64,000 nucleotides of DNA from Salinibacterium amurskyense (lineage in GTDB: Bacteria; Actinomycetota; Actinomycetes; Actinomycetales; Microbacteriaceae). This document shows positions 36,491 through 44,870 of the stretch, in pieces; within the stretch, counting starts at the first letter, position 1, and each line of letters begins with the position of its first letter. The position numbers and the translations under genes are program-made. The DNA lies in contig NZ_PGFH01000001.1 in assembly GCF_002797685.1 (NCBI RefSeq), positions 868,001 through 932,000 of the forward strand. The letters run 5' to 3'. The notes beneath the pieces are model-generated. The model saw only the letters and a program-made list of their open reading frames with translations. It was not told the DNA's origin and did not search any database.

Positions 36491-36810
36491 TCGCGTCGGG
36501 CGGTGCCGCGCGATCGCGCGGTTGCCCGGCGATCGACTTTTGCGCACGCCGCTGTGCCTGTTGACGCGCGGTGATTCCGCGTAGCTAATCTCCGCGTTCG
36601 AAACCAGAGCGAACCTGAGCAGTAATTTCTTTCGCTCGTGCCTTGGTCGATTGCTTGCGAGCCTGATATACCTGTTACTACACGACTGTGAGTCCGATGC
36701 TCACAATTGTGCAAATGTAGTACCAGGGTCGATGGGGACACACACCTCACGTCACGCCACCGGCCCTGACAGGCGCCGACAACGAAGTTGCGGCTGGAGA
36801 AAGGTGTGAG
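36491..36810. other. 320-bp intergenic region before the polyol PTS operon
   Basis: No supported gene. Near the ispDF end there is a 16-bp perfect palindrome CCGCGCGATCGCGCGG (36506-36521) that may be its terminator. The second half is less GC-rich and carries operator-like dyads at 36687-36711 before the srlA start at 36811. Confidence 0.6.
36687..36711. promoter_or_regulatory. Candidate operator upstream of the glucitol-type PTS
   Basis: Inverted repeat TGTGAG-N7-CTCACA (36687-36705) overlaps the palindrome CACAATTGTG (36702-36711), about 100 bp before srlA. The half-sites resemble CRP or GntR-type sites, but the spacing differs from the CRP consensus. The binding protein is unknown. Confidence 0.5.
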
Positions 36811-37518
36811 ATGCAATCTGTTCTGGACACGATAATTTGGGCGGCTGATTCGCCGCCAGTACCGGCCAGCGACAACCCGATCATTCAGGCCCTCACCTGG
36901 GGTGCTACGCACTTCATTGGCCTGTTCAACGCATCGGGTGAAGCTCTCGTTGGTCTCGCAACCGGCATCCTGCCGACGCTGATCGTGCTGCTTACGTTTA
37001 TGTACGCGATCACCACCTGGGTGGGCGAAGCACGCATGACCCGCGCAGTACAGTGGTCAGCTCGTTGGGCCATTACTCGCTACACCCTCATGCCCATCAT
37101 CGCGGTCATCGTCTTGACCAACCCGATGGCGTACTCCTTCGGCATCTATCTACCCGAACGACAGAAGCCGGCGTTCTACGACTCTGCAGTGTCATTCGTG
37201 CACCCTGTCACCGCCTTCTTCCCGCACGCTAACGCCGGCGAGATCTTTGTCTGGGCTGGTGTCTCGGCTGGAGTGCTCTCCATCGCTCCCGAAAAGTACC
37301 CGCTGCTCGCGCTGCTGTACTTCGGTACCGGCATCGTCGTTATCTTTATTCGCGGAATCGTCACCGAGTGGATCACCAAGCTGCTCATCCGTCGCCAGGG
37401 TCTCACGGCCGTATTCGACGAGTACGACCGCGAGTTCGCGCGTGCAAGCGAGCGTTTCATCGAGGCAAAGTCGACCAAGAAAACCGGATCCTCGGTTTCC
37501 ACTGAAGGGGCGGTGTGA
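36811..37518 (+). CDS. srlA: PTS glucitol/sorbitol-type IIC subunit
   Basis: 235-aa membrane component of a glucitol-family PTS permease. Family features are VSFVHPVTAFFPHANAGEIFVW in the second half and the three to four hydrophobic helices before it (ILPTLIVLLTFMYAITTWVG). The C-terminal tail is charged and cytoplasmic. SD GAAAGG precedes ATG 36811. It overlaps no gene but srlE follows 2 bases on. No sorbitol-6-phosphate dehydrogenase gene is near, so the substrate may not be sorbitol. Confidence 0.93.
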   Translation: MQSVLDTIIWAADSPPVPASDNPIIQALTWGATHFIGLFNASGEALVGLATGILPTLIVLLTFMYAITTWVGEARMTRAVQWSARWAITRYTLMPIIAVIVLTNPMAYSFGIYLPERQKPAFYDSAVSFVHPVTAFFPHANAGEIFVWAGVSAGVLSIAPEKYPLLALLYFGTGIVVIFIRGIVTEWITKLLIRRQGLTAVFDEYDREFARASERFIEAKSTKKTGSSVSTEGAV

Positions 37519-37520
37519 TC

Positions 37521-38576
37521 ATGAGCGAGAACACCTACAGAAACGTATTCGTCAAGCCCGGTAACGGCGGTTGGGGCAAGGGTCTCCTCCTCGAGCCGAG
37601 CGCAGAAAAGAACGTCGTTCTCTCGGTAACCGGTGGCGGAATCCACCCGGTCGCTGCGCGGATCGCCGAGCTCACTGGTGCAGAAGCTGTTGACGGCTTC
37701 ACCAACAGCATTCCCGAAGAGCGCGTTGTCGCTGTCGTGATCAACTGTGGTGGAACTGCCCGCATCGGCGTCTACCCCAAGAAGCGCATGATGACCGTCG
37801 ACGTCTTCCCCGGAGAGCCCTCGGGCCCCCTCGCGAAGTACATCACCGACGACGTCTTCGTTTCCGCTGTCGGCACTGACAACGTTGAGCTCGTTGATGG
37901 TGAGCACGCCTTCGCGACTCACGCCGCTGAGGCATCCGCTGCATCCGAAGCTGCTATCGGCAGCCCGGCCCCCTCGGGAGCCTTCGGTACGAGCAACGTT
38001 CAGCACTTCACCGCTGAGACGACAACCGGTGGCGGCTTCATCGGCTTCTTCTCGAATACGGCAACGCGCTTCGGTTCGGTTATCGGAAACATCATCAACA
38101 CACTGCTCTCGTCTGGTCGCCAGACGGTTCAGCTCGTGCTGCAGACGATCCTGCCGTTCATGGCCTATGTGAGCCTCTTGATCGGTTTCGTCACCTACTC
38201 GGGACTCTCGGATCTCATTGCGCAAGCAGTGACTCCGTTGGCCTCGAACCCGATCGGACTGATCCTGCTTGGTGTGATCACGGGACTACCGTTCCTGTCG
38301 CCCATTCTGGGACCGGGCGCGGCTATCGCTCAGGTCGTCGGTGTACTCATGGGTACACAGATCGCCGCTGGCGCACTGCCGGTGCAGTACGCACTGCCGA
38401 CGCTGTTCGCCATCAACGGTCAGGTTGGTTGTGACTTCGTTCCCGTGGGCCTCGCCCTGGGAGAAGCCAAGCCGGAGACGGTTGCAGTGGGTGTACCCGC
38501 TGTGCTCTTCTCTCGCCTGATCACGTCACCGCTGGCAGTCTTGATCGCGTGGGGCGCAAGCTTCGCGCTGATCTAA
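37521..38576 (+). CDS. srlE: PTS glucitol/sorbitol-type IIBC subunit
   Basis: 351 aa. The N-terminal IIB domain (to about residue 150) has VTGGGIHPVAARIAELTG and the phosphocysteine candidate Cys76 in AVVINCGGTARIGVYP; after a linker of about 40 residues the membrane domain begins (LQTILPFMAYVSLLIGFVTYSG, GLPFLSPILGPGAAIAQ, GQVGCDFVPVGLALGEAKPE). ATG 37521 is chosen over GTG 37515, which overlaps the srlA stop. Receives phosphate from the IIA subunit and gives it to the incoming polyol. Confidence 0.93.
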   Translation: MSENTYRNVFVKPGNGGWGKGLLLEPSAEKNVVLSVTGGGIHPVAARIAELTGAEAVDGFTNSIPEERVVAVVINCGGTARIGVYPKKRMMTVDVFPGEPSGPLAKYITDDVFVSAVGTDNVELVDGEHAFATHAAEASAASEAAIGSPAPSGAFGTSNVQHFTAETTTGGGFIGFFSNTATRFGSVIGNIINTLLSSGRQTVQLVLQTILPFMAYVSLLIGFVTYSGLSDLIAQAVTPLASNPIGLILLGVITGLPFLSPILGPGAAIAQVVGVLMGTQIAAGALPVQYALPTLFAINGQVGCDFVPVGLALGEAKPETVAVGVPAVLFSRLITSPLAVLIAWGASFALI

Positions 38577-38630
38577 GCACCACCGCCAGTACAACCACCA
38601 CACGCAACAGCAGAGAAAAGCGAGACAGCA

Positions 38631-39005
38631 ATGACTACCTATTACCGCAGCGAGGTCACGTCCATCGGAACGGACGCCACCGAAATGTTCGACGGAGGAG
38701 TGGTGATCTTCTTCGGAGAACCCTGCCCCGCCGAACTGGCTGAGGTAAGTGTCGTTCACACTGTCACGCACCACCACCCGCAGCGCGATCCCCAGCCGGG
38801 AGACGTGCTGCGGGTGGGGGACTCTGAAGTCACCATTACGGAGGTCGGCGAGATTGCGGCCAACAACCTCCGCACGCTCGGCCACTTCGTGGTCTACAGC
38901 GACCCAGAAGACAGCCAGAAGATTCTCCCCGGCGCCATTCACGCGAAGGGCACGCTATCGCTGCCCGACGCCGGCGTCACCATTGAGCTCATCGAAGGTA
39001 GTTGA
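38631..39005 (+). CDS. srlB: PTS glucitol/sorbitol-type IIA subunit
   Basis: 124-aa soluble IIA(Gut)-family protein. The phosphorylated histidine is probably His43 in SVVHTVTHHHPQ. Other family segments are MFDGGVVIFFGEPCP, ITEVGEIAANNLRTLGH and the closing LPDAGVTIELIE. Accepts phosphate from HPr, a gene for which lies 5 kb downstream. Gap of 54 bases after srlE; gutM begins 2 bases after its stop. Confidence 0.93.
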   Translation: MTTYYRSEVTSIGTDATEMFDGGVVIFFGEPCPAELAEVSVVHTVTHHHPQRDPQPGDVLRVGDSEVTITEVGEIAANNLRTLGHFVVYSDPEDSQKILPGAIHAKGTLSLPDAGVTIELIEGS

Positions 39006-39006
39006 C

Positions 39007-39408
39007 ATGGATACCGGCTTCGCACTACTGCTGATCGCAGCGCTCGTTCTGAGCGTTGTGTTTAGCCTCCTCCAACAGCGCACGTACTCGCGTGCCACCA
39101 AGCGACTCGGAACAAGCTTCATCGGCGCGAAAGACCATTTCTTGGTCTCGGGCCGCGGCAAGCACTTCCTCCGCGGCGCCATCGTTCTCCTGGTCGTTGA
39201 TGCCTCAACGAGCCGCATAGTGGCCGCCGAGGCCATGGTCGGCAGCACCGTTCTCGCGCGCTTCAAGCCGCGCCCCGAGCTAATCGGTGATCTCGACACC
39301 GCAACGCTGCGCACCAAAGAGAAGATGATGACCGCAGCCGTGGACTACGCCACCAAGCAGTACTGGGTGACGTACAAGCGCAACGTCGCAGCGGCAGCCC
39401 GCAAGTAG
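39007..39408 (+). CDS. gutM: GutM-family glucitol operon activator
   Basis: 133 aa with an N-terminal membrane helix (ALLLIAALVLSVVFSLLQQR), then the GutM core (ATKRLGTSFIGAKDHFLVSGRG, VVDASTSRIVAAEAM) and a basic C-terminus. GutM activates the glucitol operon in enterobacteria; here its small size and membrane helix suggest a membrane-tethered accessory. Longer in-frame readings overlap srlB and are shadows. Confidence 0.85.
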   Translation: MDTGFALLLIAALVLSVVFSLLQQRTYSRATKRLGTSFIGAKDHFLVSGRGKHFLRGAIVLLVVDASTSRIVAAEAMVGSTVLARFKPRPELIGDLDTATLRTKEKMMTAAVDYATKQYWVTYKRNVAAAARK

Positions 39409-39535
39409 CGACATCACTCGTTCGGGTGTTTCGGCATTCGACATTGCATCGTCGTTCCCGGCGGGGCATACTAAATACACATACTTGATTAACAAGCGCA
39501 CATAAGTGCATCAACGTGGTTTCAAAGGGGTAGTC

Positions 39536-40861
39536 ATGGGTTACACAAACAAACTGCTTGCGCGTCAGCGTGAGGTCGGTCGTCCCGTTCGTATCGGTCT
39601 CGTCGGCGCAGGCCAGATGGGCTCCGGCTTCATCGCCCAGATCGCTCGCCAAAAGGGCGTCGACATCACCGCCGTCGCCGACATTGCAATTGACCGTGCC
39701 GTAGGTGCTCTCGCTAACGCCGGCATCACCGACGTCGACCAGTCAGCAGACCTCGAGACGCTCGCCGCCACGATCGAAGCCGGCGGCCACGTTGTCGTCA
39801 ACGACGCTCTCGCCCTTCCGAAGCTCCCCATCGACATGGTCATCGAGTGCTCGGGTGTTCCCGAGATCGCCGCCAAGGTTGCCCTCGCGTCGCTGCTCGG
39901 TGGCAAGGATGTCGCCCTCATGACCGTAGAAGCTGACGTTACCGTCGGTCTCCTCCTGGCTCGCATCGCCGCTCAGACCGGCAACATCTACACGGTCTGC
40001 CGTGGCGATGAGCCCGTTGAGTGCCTCAAGCTCGTCGAGTACGTCGAAGACATCGGTCTCGACGTTGTTCTCGCCGGTAAGGGCAAGAACAACCCCCTCA
40101 ACGAGACGGCTACCCCCAGCAGCCTCGAAGAAGAAGCAAAGACCAAGGGCATGAACCCGCGGATGCTGTGCAGCTTCGTCGACGGAACCAAGACCATGAT
40201 TGAGATGGCTGCCCTCGCTAACGCGGCCGACCTCGAGCTCACGAAGCGTTCGATGCACGGACCGGCCGCAACGGTGCCGACGCTGCAGGACATCTTCAAG
40301 CCCATCGAAGACGGTGGAATCCTCGACCGCAGCGGTGTTGTCGACTACGCCACTGGCCCGGTTGCGCCCGGTGTGTTCGTTGTTGCTAAGGCAACCGACC
40401 CCGTTGTGCACGAGGAGCTCAGCTACCTCAAGCTCGGTGAAGGCCCCTACTTCGCGTTCTACCGTCCGTACCACCTCGCGAGCGTCGAGGCAGTGCTCTC
40501 GATCGGTGAGGTCATGATCGACCGCCAGCCGTCGCTTGCTCCGATCGCCTGGAACGCAGACGTTTCTGCCATGGCTAAGCGCGACCTCAAGGTCGGCGAA
40601 AAGATTGACGGCATCGGTGGCGAGCACGTCTACGGTGACGCCGTTCCGGCAGCCGAGGCCAAGGCTGGTCGCGAACTGCCCATCGGTCTGGCATCGGCCG
40701 GCACGCTCATCCGCGATGTCGCCAAGGGAACTGCCGTCACGTACGACGACGTGCAGCTCGACGAAACCAAGACCATCGTGATTTTGCGCAAGCTGCAGGA
40801 TGCCCTTCTGGCCGATGGCCAGTTGCAGGTTCCCGCTCTCGCTTCGCTGCTCTCCGCCTAA
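39536..40861 (+). CDS. DXR-II/DRL-family oxidoreductase with SAF domain
   Basis: 441 aa from ATG 39536 (SD AAAGGGG). Rossmann motif GLVGAGQMG (residues 24-29 for GAGQMG), then EADVTVG, RGDEPVECLKLVEYVE, AGKGKNNPLNETATP, SFVDGTKTMIEMAALANA, MHGP, GVVDYATGPVAPGVFVVA and GPYFAFYRPYHLASVEAV; a SAF domain covers about residues 340-425 (LKVGEKIDGIGGEHVYGDA). This set of blocks matches the DRL (DXR type II) family, whose Brucella member reversibly links 1-deoxyxylulose 5-phosphate and methylerythritol 4-phosphate. In this polyol-PTS operon followed by acetoin-type E1 genes, it more likely oxidises a polyol phosphate catabolically. Family identity is strong; substrate is inferred. Confidence 0.85.
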   Translation: MGYTNKLLARQREVGRPVRIGLVGAGQMGSGFIAQIARQKGVDITAVADIAIDRAVGALANAGITDVDQSADLETLAATIEAGGHVVVNDALALPKLPIDMVIECSGVPEIAAKVALASLLGGKDVALMTVEADVTVGLLLARIAAQTGNIYTVCRGDEPVECLKLVEYVEDIGLDVVLAGKGKNNPLNETATPSSLEEEAKTKGMNPRMLCSFVDGTKTMIEMAALANAADLELTKRSMHGPAATVPTLQDIFKPIEDGGILDRSGVVDYATGPVAPGVFVVAKATDPVVHEELSYLKLGEGPYFAFYRPYHLASVEAVLSIGEVMIDRQPSLAPIAWNADVSAMAKRDLKVGEKIDGIGGEHVYGDAVPAAEAKAGRELPIGLASAGTLIRDVAKGTAVTYDDVQLDETKTIVILRKLQDALLADGQLQVPALASLLSA

Positions 40862-40875
40862 GAAAGGTGACAACT

Positions 40876-41850
40876 ATGAATACGCAGATCGTTGCGAACC
40901 GCGAACTCGCGGCAGCCAGCCTCGCCACCATGTGGAAGATCCGCCGCTTCGAAGAAGCAGTGGAAGACCTCTACGGCCGTGGATTGATGCACGGCACGAT
41001 GCACCTCTCGATCGGTCAAGAGGCCGTACCGACCGGTGCATGCCTCGCCCTCAACAAGGACGACTACATCACCTCGACGCACCGTGGCCACGGCCACTGC
41101 ATCGCCAAGGGCGCCGACATGGAGCGCATGATGGCCGAGCTTCTCGCGAAAGAGACTGGCTACTGCCGCGGTCGCGGTGGTTCGATGCACATTGCGGATA
41201 CCGCAACCGGAAACCTCGGTGCCAACGGCATCGTGGCTGGTGGCGTTCCGATCGCTACCGGCGCAGCGCTGTCGGCGAAGATGCGCGGCACCAAGCAGGT
41301 TGCTGTCAGCTTCCACGGCGACGGTGCGATGGGTGAGGGTGCCTGGCACGAGGGCGTTGTGCTCGCGGCAATGTGGCAGCTTCCCGTGGTGTTCCTGTGC
41401 GAAAACAACCTCTACGGCATGTCAATGTCGTCAGAGAAGGCCTTCAATCTCGACCAGCTTTCTGACCGTGCGAAGGGCTACGGCATCCCCGGAGTGACCG
41501 TTGACGGTAACGATGTTCAGGCTGTCTACGACGCCACGAAGGAAGCGGTTGACCGCGCTCGTGCCGGTGGCGGACCGACCTTCATCGAAGCGAAGACGTA
41601 CCGCTGGCGCGGTCACTCGAAGTCGGACAAGAACCTGTACCGCACTCGCGACGAGATCGATGAGTGGCGCGGCAAGGACCCGATTCCGCTGTTCGAAGCT
41701 CAGGCTCTCGCCGCCGGTGGCCTCACGCAGGCTGACATCGATGCCGTTCGCGACAACGTGCGCACCGAACTGCGCAGTGCCGTTCAGCGCGCCAACGCTG
41801 CGCCGGACGCCACCGCTGACGACCTTCTTTCCGCCGTCTACGCAAGGTAA
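40876..41850 (+). CDS. Acetoin-dehydrogenase-type E1 component, alpha subunit
   Basis: 324 aa, thiamine-diphosphate-dependent. The TPP motif is intact: GDG (148-150) through NN (177-178). The blocks [48 protein letters not shown] and [20 protein letters not shown] match AcoA of acetoin dehydrogenases better than pyruvate dehydrogenase E1. Such E1s cleave alpha-hydroxy-methylketones and pass the acetyl group to a lipoyl E2. ATG 40876 is used with SD AAAGG (40863-40867); an earlier GTG at 40867 overlaps that SD. Confidence 0.9.
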   Translation: MNTQIVANRELAAASLATMWKIRRFEEAVEDLYGRGLMHGTMHLSIGQEAVPTGACLALNKDDYITSTHRGHGHCIAKGADMERMMAELLAKETGYCRGRGGSMHIADTATGNLGANGIVAGGVPIATGAALSAKMRGTKQVAVSFHGDGAMGEGAWHEGVVLAAMWQLPVVFLCENNLYGMSMSSEKAFNLDQLSDRAKGYGIPGVTVDGNDVQAVYDATKEAVDRARAGGGPTFIEAKTYRWRGHSKSDKNLYRTRDEIDEWRGKDPIPLFEAQALAAGGLTQADIDAVRDNVRTELRSAVQRANAAPDATADDLLSAVYAR

Positions 41851-41855
41851 CGACT

Positions 41856-42890
41856 ATGACTATTGAGACGACCGCGGCACAGACCGCAGCGCCCGCGACG
41901 GGCGAAACCGTAACCATGACCTACTCCGAGGCTGTTCGCGACGCTATGCGTATCGCGATGGCCAAGGACCCTGCCGTCTTCATCATGGGTGAAGACGTCG
42001 GAACGTACGGCGGCGCCTTCGGTGTCACCGGCGAGCTCATCAACGAGATCGGCCCCGACCGCGTTCGCGACACCACCATCAGCGAGCTCGGCATCATGGG
42101 CGCCGGTGTCGGTGCCGCGATGACGGGCATGCGCCCGATCGTCGAGATTCAGTTCTCTGACTTCACGGCTCAGGCCATGGACCAGATCGCTAACCAGGCA
42201 GCGAAGATTCACTTCATGCTCGGTGGCGCAGTGAACGTTCCGATGGTTATCCGCGCGCCGGGTGGTTCGGGAACGGGTGCTGCCGCGCAGCACTCCCAGA
42301 GCCTCGAAGCCTGGTTTGTTCACATCCCCGGTCTCAAGGTTGTTATGCCGGCAACGGCGGATGACGCCAAGGGCTTGCTGCTCTCGGCCATCGACGATCC
42401 CAACCCCGTCATGGTCATCGAGCACAAGCTGCTCTACAAGACCTCGGGCGAGGTTCGCACGGGCGACATCCGCACGCCGCTTGGCGTCGCTGCGGTTCCC
42501 CGCGAAGGCAAGGACCTCACGATCATCGCCACGGGTGTTGAAGTGAGCCGCGCGCTCGAAGCAGCTGAGATTCTTGCGGCCGACGGCATCGAAGCGACCG
42601 TGGTCGACCCGCGCACGCTCAAGCCGCTCGACAGCGACACCATCCTGCGCACCGTCAAGGCCACGGGCCGCGTTCTGCTCGTGCAGGAAGCGGTGCGTAC
42701 ACTCGGCTTCATGTCTGAAGTGTCTGCCATCATTTCCGAATCGGATGCCTTCGGCTACCTTCGCGCGCCGATCAAGCGTCTTGCTGGCCTCGACATCCCG
42801 ATCCCGTACGCTCCCAAGCTCGAGCGCGCTTCGGTGCCGCAGGTCGAAGACATCGTTGCGGCGGCCACTGATCTCGTTCGGAAGTGGTGA
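41856..42890 (+). CDS. Acetoin-dehydrogenase-type E1 component, beta subunit
   Basis: 344 aa. Transketolase-like pyrimidine domain with [14 protein letters not shown], then [20 protein letters not shown] and [14 protein letters not shown]-terminal domain with [19 protein letters not shown] and [14 protein letters not shown]. Pairs with the alpha subunit 5 bases upstream to form the TPP site. First 20 residues are a short Thr/Ala tail that precedes the family core. Confidence 0.9.
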   Translation: MTIETTAAQTAAPATGETVTMTYSEAVRDAMRIAMAKDPAVFIMGEDVGTYGGAFGVTGELINEIGPDRVRDTTISELGIMGAGVGAAMTGMRPIVEIQFSDFTAQAMDQIANQAAKIHFMLGGAVNVPMVIRAPGGSGTGAAAQHSQSLEAWFVHIPGLKVVMPATADDAKGLLLSAIDDPNPVMVIEHKLLYKTSGEVRTGDIRTPLGVAAVPREGKDLTIIATGVEVSRALEAAEILAADGIEATVVDPRTLKPLDSDTILRTVKATGRVLLVQEAVRTLGFMSEVSAIISESDAFGYLRAPIKRLAGLDIPIPYAPKLERASVPQVEDIVAAATDLVRKW

Positions 42891-42891
42891 C

Positions 42892-44178
42892 ATGTCTGAG
42901 CTGCCTCTGACAATGCCCAAGATGTCCATGACCATGGAAGAGGGCACCATGGTCGCGTGGCTCAAGCAGGAGGGTGACTCGGTTCGTTCCGGGGAACCAA
43001 TCTGTGAGGTCGCGACCGACAAGGTTGACATGGAAGTGGAGTCGCCCTTCGACGGCGTACTCGCTCGCATCATCGCCCAGCCCGATGAGGTGTACGCGGT
43101 GGGAGACACCATCGCTTTCATCACGACAGAGGCCGATGACCTGCTCGGTGGACTCTTTGACGAGCCCGCCGCTGACGCTCCCGCTGCTGCTCCGGCCGCT
43201 GCGGAAGTAGCTCCGGCTGCCGTTCCTGCCCCCATCGAGACCGGGTGGATCCCCGCTGTTCCGGCCGCTCGCGGTGCCGCCGCCGAACACGGCGTTGACC
43301 TCTCGTCGGTCACGCCGACCGGGCCGGACAACACCGTTCGTTTGTCGGATGTTGAAGCAGCTGCTGCAGGAACCTCCGCAGCGTCTGCTGCTGTTCCGGT
43401 CGCGGCTCCTGCTGCACCGGCCGCGCCTGCTGCTCCTGCTGCGGTAGCGCCTGCTGCTCCTGCAGCTGCCGCTGCCGCTCCTGCTCCCGCTGCCGCTGCA
43501 CCGGCCAAGGCAGTTGACCCGGTAGAAGCTCGCCGCCTGCGCACCCGCAAGCAAGTTGCCAAGGTGATGACGGCATCCGCTCTCGTTCCGCAGTTCACTG
43601 CCTATGTTGACCTTGACCTGTCAGCCTTGGCTGCCGTGCGCAAAACCACACTCGGTGGCGCTAGCTGGACCGCACTCTTTGTGCGGGCTCAAGCGATCGC
43701 TCTGGCCGAGAACGCTGCGCTCAATGGCACCTGGACTGATGAGGGAGTCGTCGCCAACGAGCACATCGGGATCGCCCTCGCGATCGATTCGCCATCGGGG
43801 CTGCTCGCGCCGGTGCTGAAGAACTCGCACGAGGGAACACTTGCTGAGCTGGTCGCTGAGATCGCCGGTGTCGTAGACGAGACGCGCAAGGGCACTCTGC
43901 CGCCCGCGCGACTCGGCGGCGGAACAAGCGTATTCTCGAACCTGGGCGGATTCGGCGTGGAATCGTTCAACGCACTATTGACCCCACCGCAGTCGACGGC
44001 TCTGTCGTCGGGCGCCGTCAAGCCACGCATGCGCGTGTTCGACGACGAGACCTTCGGTGTGCGGTTGAGCTGCACGATCGGTCTCACCGTCGATCACCGT
44101 GTAGCGGATGGTGCTGATGCCGCACGCATGCTCGCGACCATCACGAACCTCGTCGCGAATCCGGAGCGTTTGCTCTAG
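42892..44178 (+). CDS. Lipoyl-bearing E2 acyltransferase
   Basis: 428 aa. Lipoyl domain at 1-80 with acceptor Lys44 in EVATDKVDMEVES; peripheral subunit-binding domain at about 112-150 (IPAVPAARGAAAEHGVDLSS); a long Ala/Pro linker at about 155-205; and the catalytic domain from about 215 with DHRVADGADAARM (His402, Asp406). The active-site DHR-x(2)-DG signature is kept (V to A at one place). Takes the acyl group from E1 and gives it to CoA. No E3 (lipoamide dehydrogenase) gene follows, so E3 must come from elsewhere. ATG directly follows the E1 beta stop by one base. Confidence 0.9.
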   Translation: MSELPLTMPKMSMTMEEGTMVAWLKQEGDSVRSGEPICEVATDKVDMEVESPFDGVLARIIAQPDEVYAVGDTIAFITTEADDLLGGLFDEPAADAPAAAPAAAEVAPAAVPAPIETGWIPAVPAARGAAAEHGVDLSSVTPTGPDNTVRLSDVEAAAAGTSAASAAVPVAAPAAPAAPAAPAAVAPAAPAAAAAAPAPAAAAPAKAVDPVEARRLRTRKQVAKVMTASALVPQFTAYVDLDLSALAAVRKTTLGGASWTALFVRAQAIALAENAALNGTWTDEGVVANEHIGIALAIDSPSGLLAPVLKNSHEGTLAELVAEIAGVVDETRKGTLPPARLGGGTSVFSNLGGFGVESFNALLTPPQSTALSSGAVKPRMRVFDDETFGVRLSCTIGLTVDHRVADGADAARMLATITNLVANPERLL

Positions 44179-44256
44179 AGCCGCAACCCGCCCGCGGGTT
44201 CTCCTAGCCGCGTTCCTCAAGGGGCGCAGTCCACCACGTTTCGAAACAGGTACACA

Positions 44257-44514
44257 ATGTCAGAACGCACAGCCACAATCGTTTCCCCCTCGGGCCTTCA
44301 CGCTCGCCCCGCTGCACTCTTCACGCAGGCGGTCAGCAAGAGCGGCTTGAAGATCACCGTTGCTAAGGATGGCAAGGCTGTTAACGCCGCCAGCATCCTC
44401 GCCGTGATTTCGCTCGGAGTCTCTCAGGGCGAAACCGTCACGCTGGCTTCCGACGATGAGGGCGCTGACACTGTGCTCGACGAGCTCGCAGAACTGCTCG
44501 CTACCGTCGAATAG
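44257..44514 (+). CDS. ptsH: HPr phosphocarrier protein
   Basis: 85 aa. Phosphorylation site His15 in SPSGLHARPAALF and the regulatory Ser46 in AASILAVISLG are both conserved. Supplies phosphate to the IIA subunits of the two PTS systems in this region. Enzyme I is not in the window. Located at the end of the E1/E2 genes and followed by a hairpin. Confidence 0.95.
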   Translation: MSERTATIVSPSGLHARPAALFTQAVSKSGLKITVAKDGKAVNAASILAVISLGVSQGETVTLASDDEGADTVLDELAELLATVE

Positions 44515-44524
44515 TAATCACCGC

Positions 44525-44556
44525 AGAAGGCCCGCACCGATTGGTGCGGGCCTTCT
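44525..44556 (+). terminator. Terminator after HPr
   Basis: Perfect 14-bp stem (AGAAGGCCCGCACC and complement) with GATT loop; the T tract is short. Confidence 0.75.
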
Positions 44557-44570
44557 GTGCGTTAACTTGC

Positions 44571-44667
44571 GGGATGCTGCGGGCGGGATGCTGCGGGCGG
44601 GATGCGGGTGGCGTTGCAGTTGCAGTCGCCGCCCTAACTTCAGCAGCCCCAACGTCAGCCCCAACGT
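44571..44667. repeat. Short tandem repeats
   Basis: Two exact copies of the 14-mer GGGATGCTGCGGGC (44571-44584, 44585-44598) with a third partial copy, then two exact copies of the 12-mer CAGCCCCAACGT (44644-44655, 44656-44667). Both arrays lie outside genes. Confidence 0.85.
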
Positions 44668-44815
44668 CAGCCGCTGCCGCAGCCCTACCCCCAGCCCCAG
44701 CCGTGTGGTGCAGCGGCTCGCTGACGAGCCCTGTGCGCTGTTCTGAGCGCCGAATGTAGCCGTCACTAGCCCGATGGCGGTCTAGGGGTTCGTTCGCGCG
44801 TCTTCGACGCGCACA

Positions 44816-44849
44816 AAAGCCCCGCTCCTTCCTGGGGGAGCGGGGCTTT
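44816..44849. terminator. Terminator of the galactitol-type IIC gene
   Basis: 13-bp stem AAAGCCCCGCTCC and its complement with a 7-base loop, just after the stop of the minus-strand gene; also usable from the plus strand. Confidence 0.85.
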
Positions 44850-44870
44850 CGGCGGCGAAGCTAGACCTGG

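Larger units (their letters stand above)
44515..44870. other. 356-bp non-coding stretch with terminators and tandem repeats
   Basis: Between HPr and the convergent galactitol PTS gene. Contents in order: the HPr terminator, 14-bp repeats GGGATGCTGCGGGC at 44571-44598 (two copies plus a partial), CAGCCCCAACGT twice at 44644-44667 followed by CCCCAG-rich sequence, and the terminator at 44816-44849. No gene is supported. Confidence 0.7.

Noticed and set aside
41838-43598. 586-codon antisense frame over the E1/E2 genes
   Set aside because: It is the shadow of the dehydrogenase genes, with low-complexity Ala/Gly runs mirroring the E2 linker.
44571-44711. CRISPR-like array
   Set aside because: Units are adjacent short tandem repeats without spacers; no cas genes.
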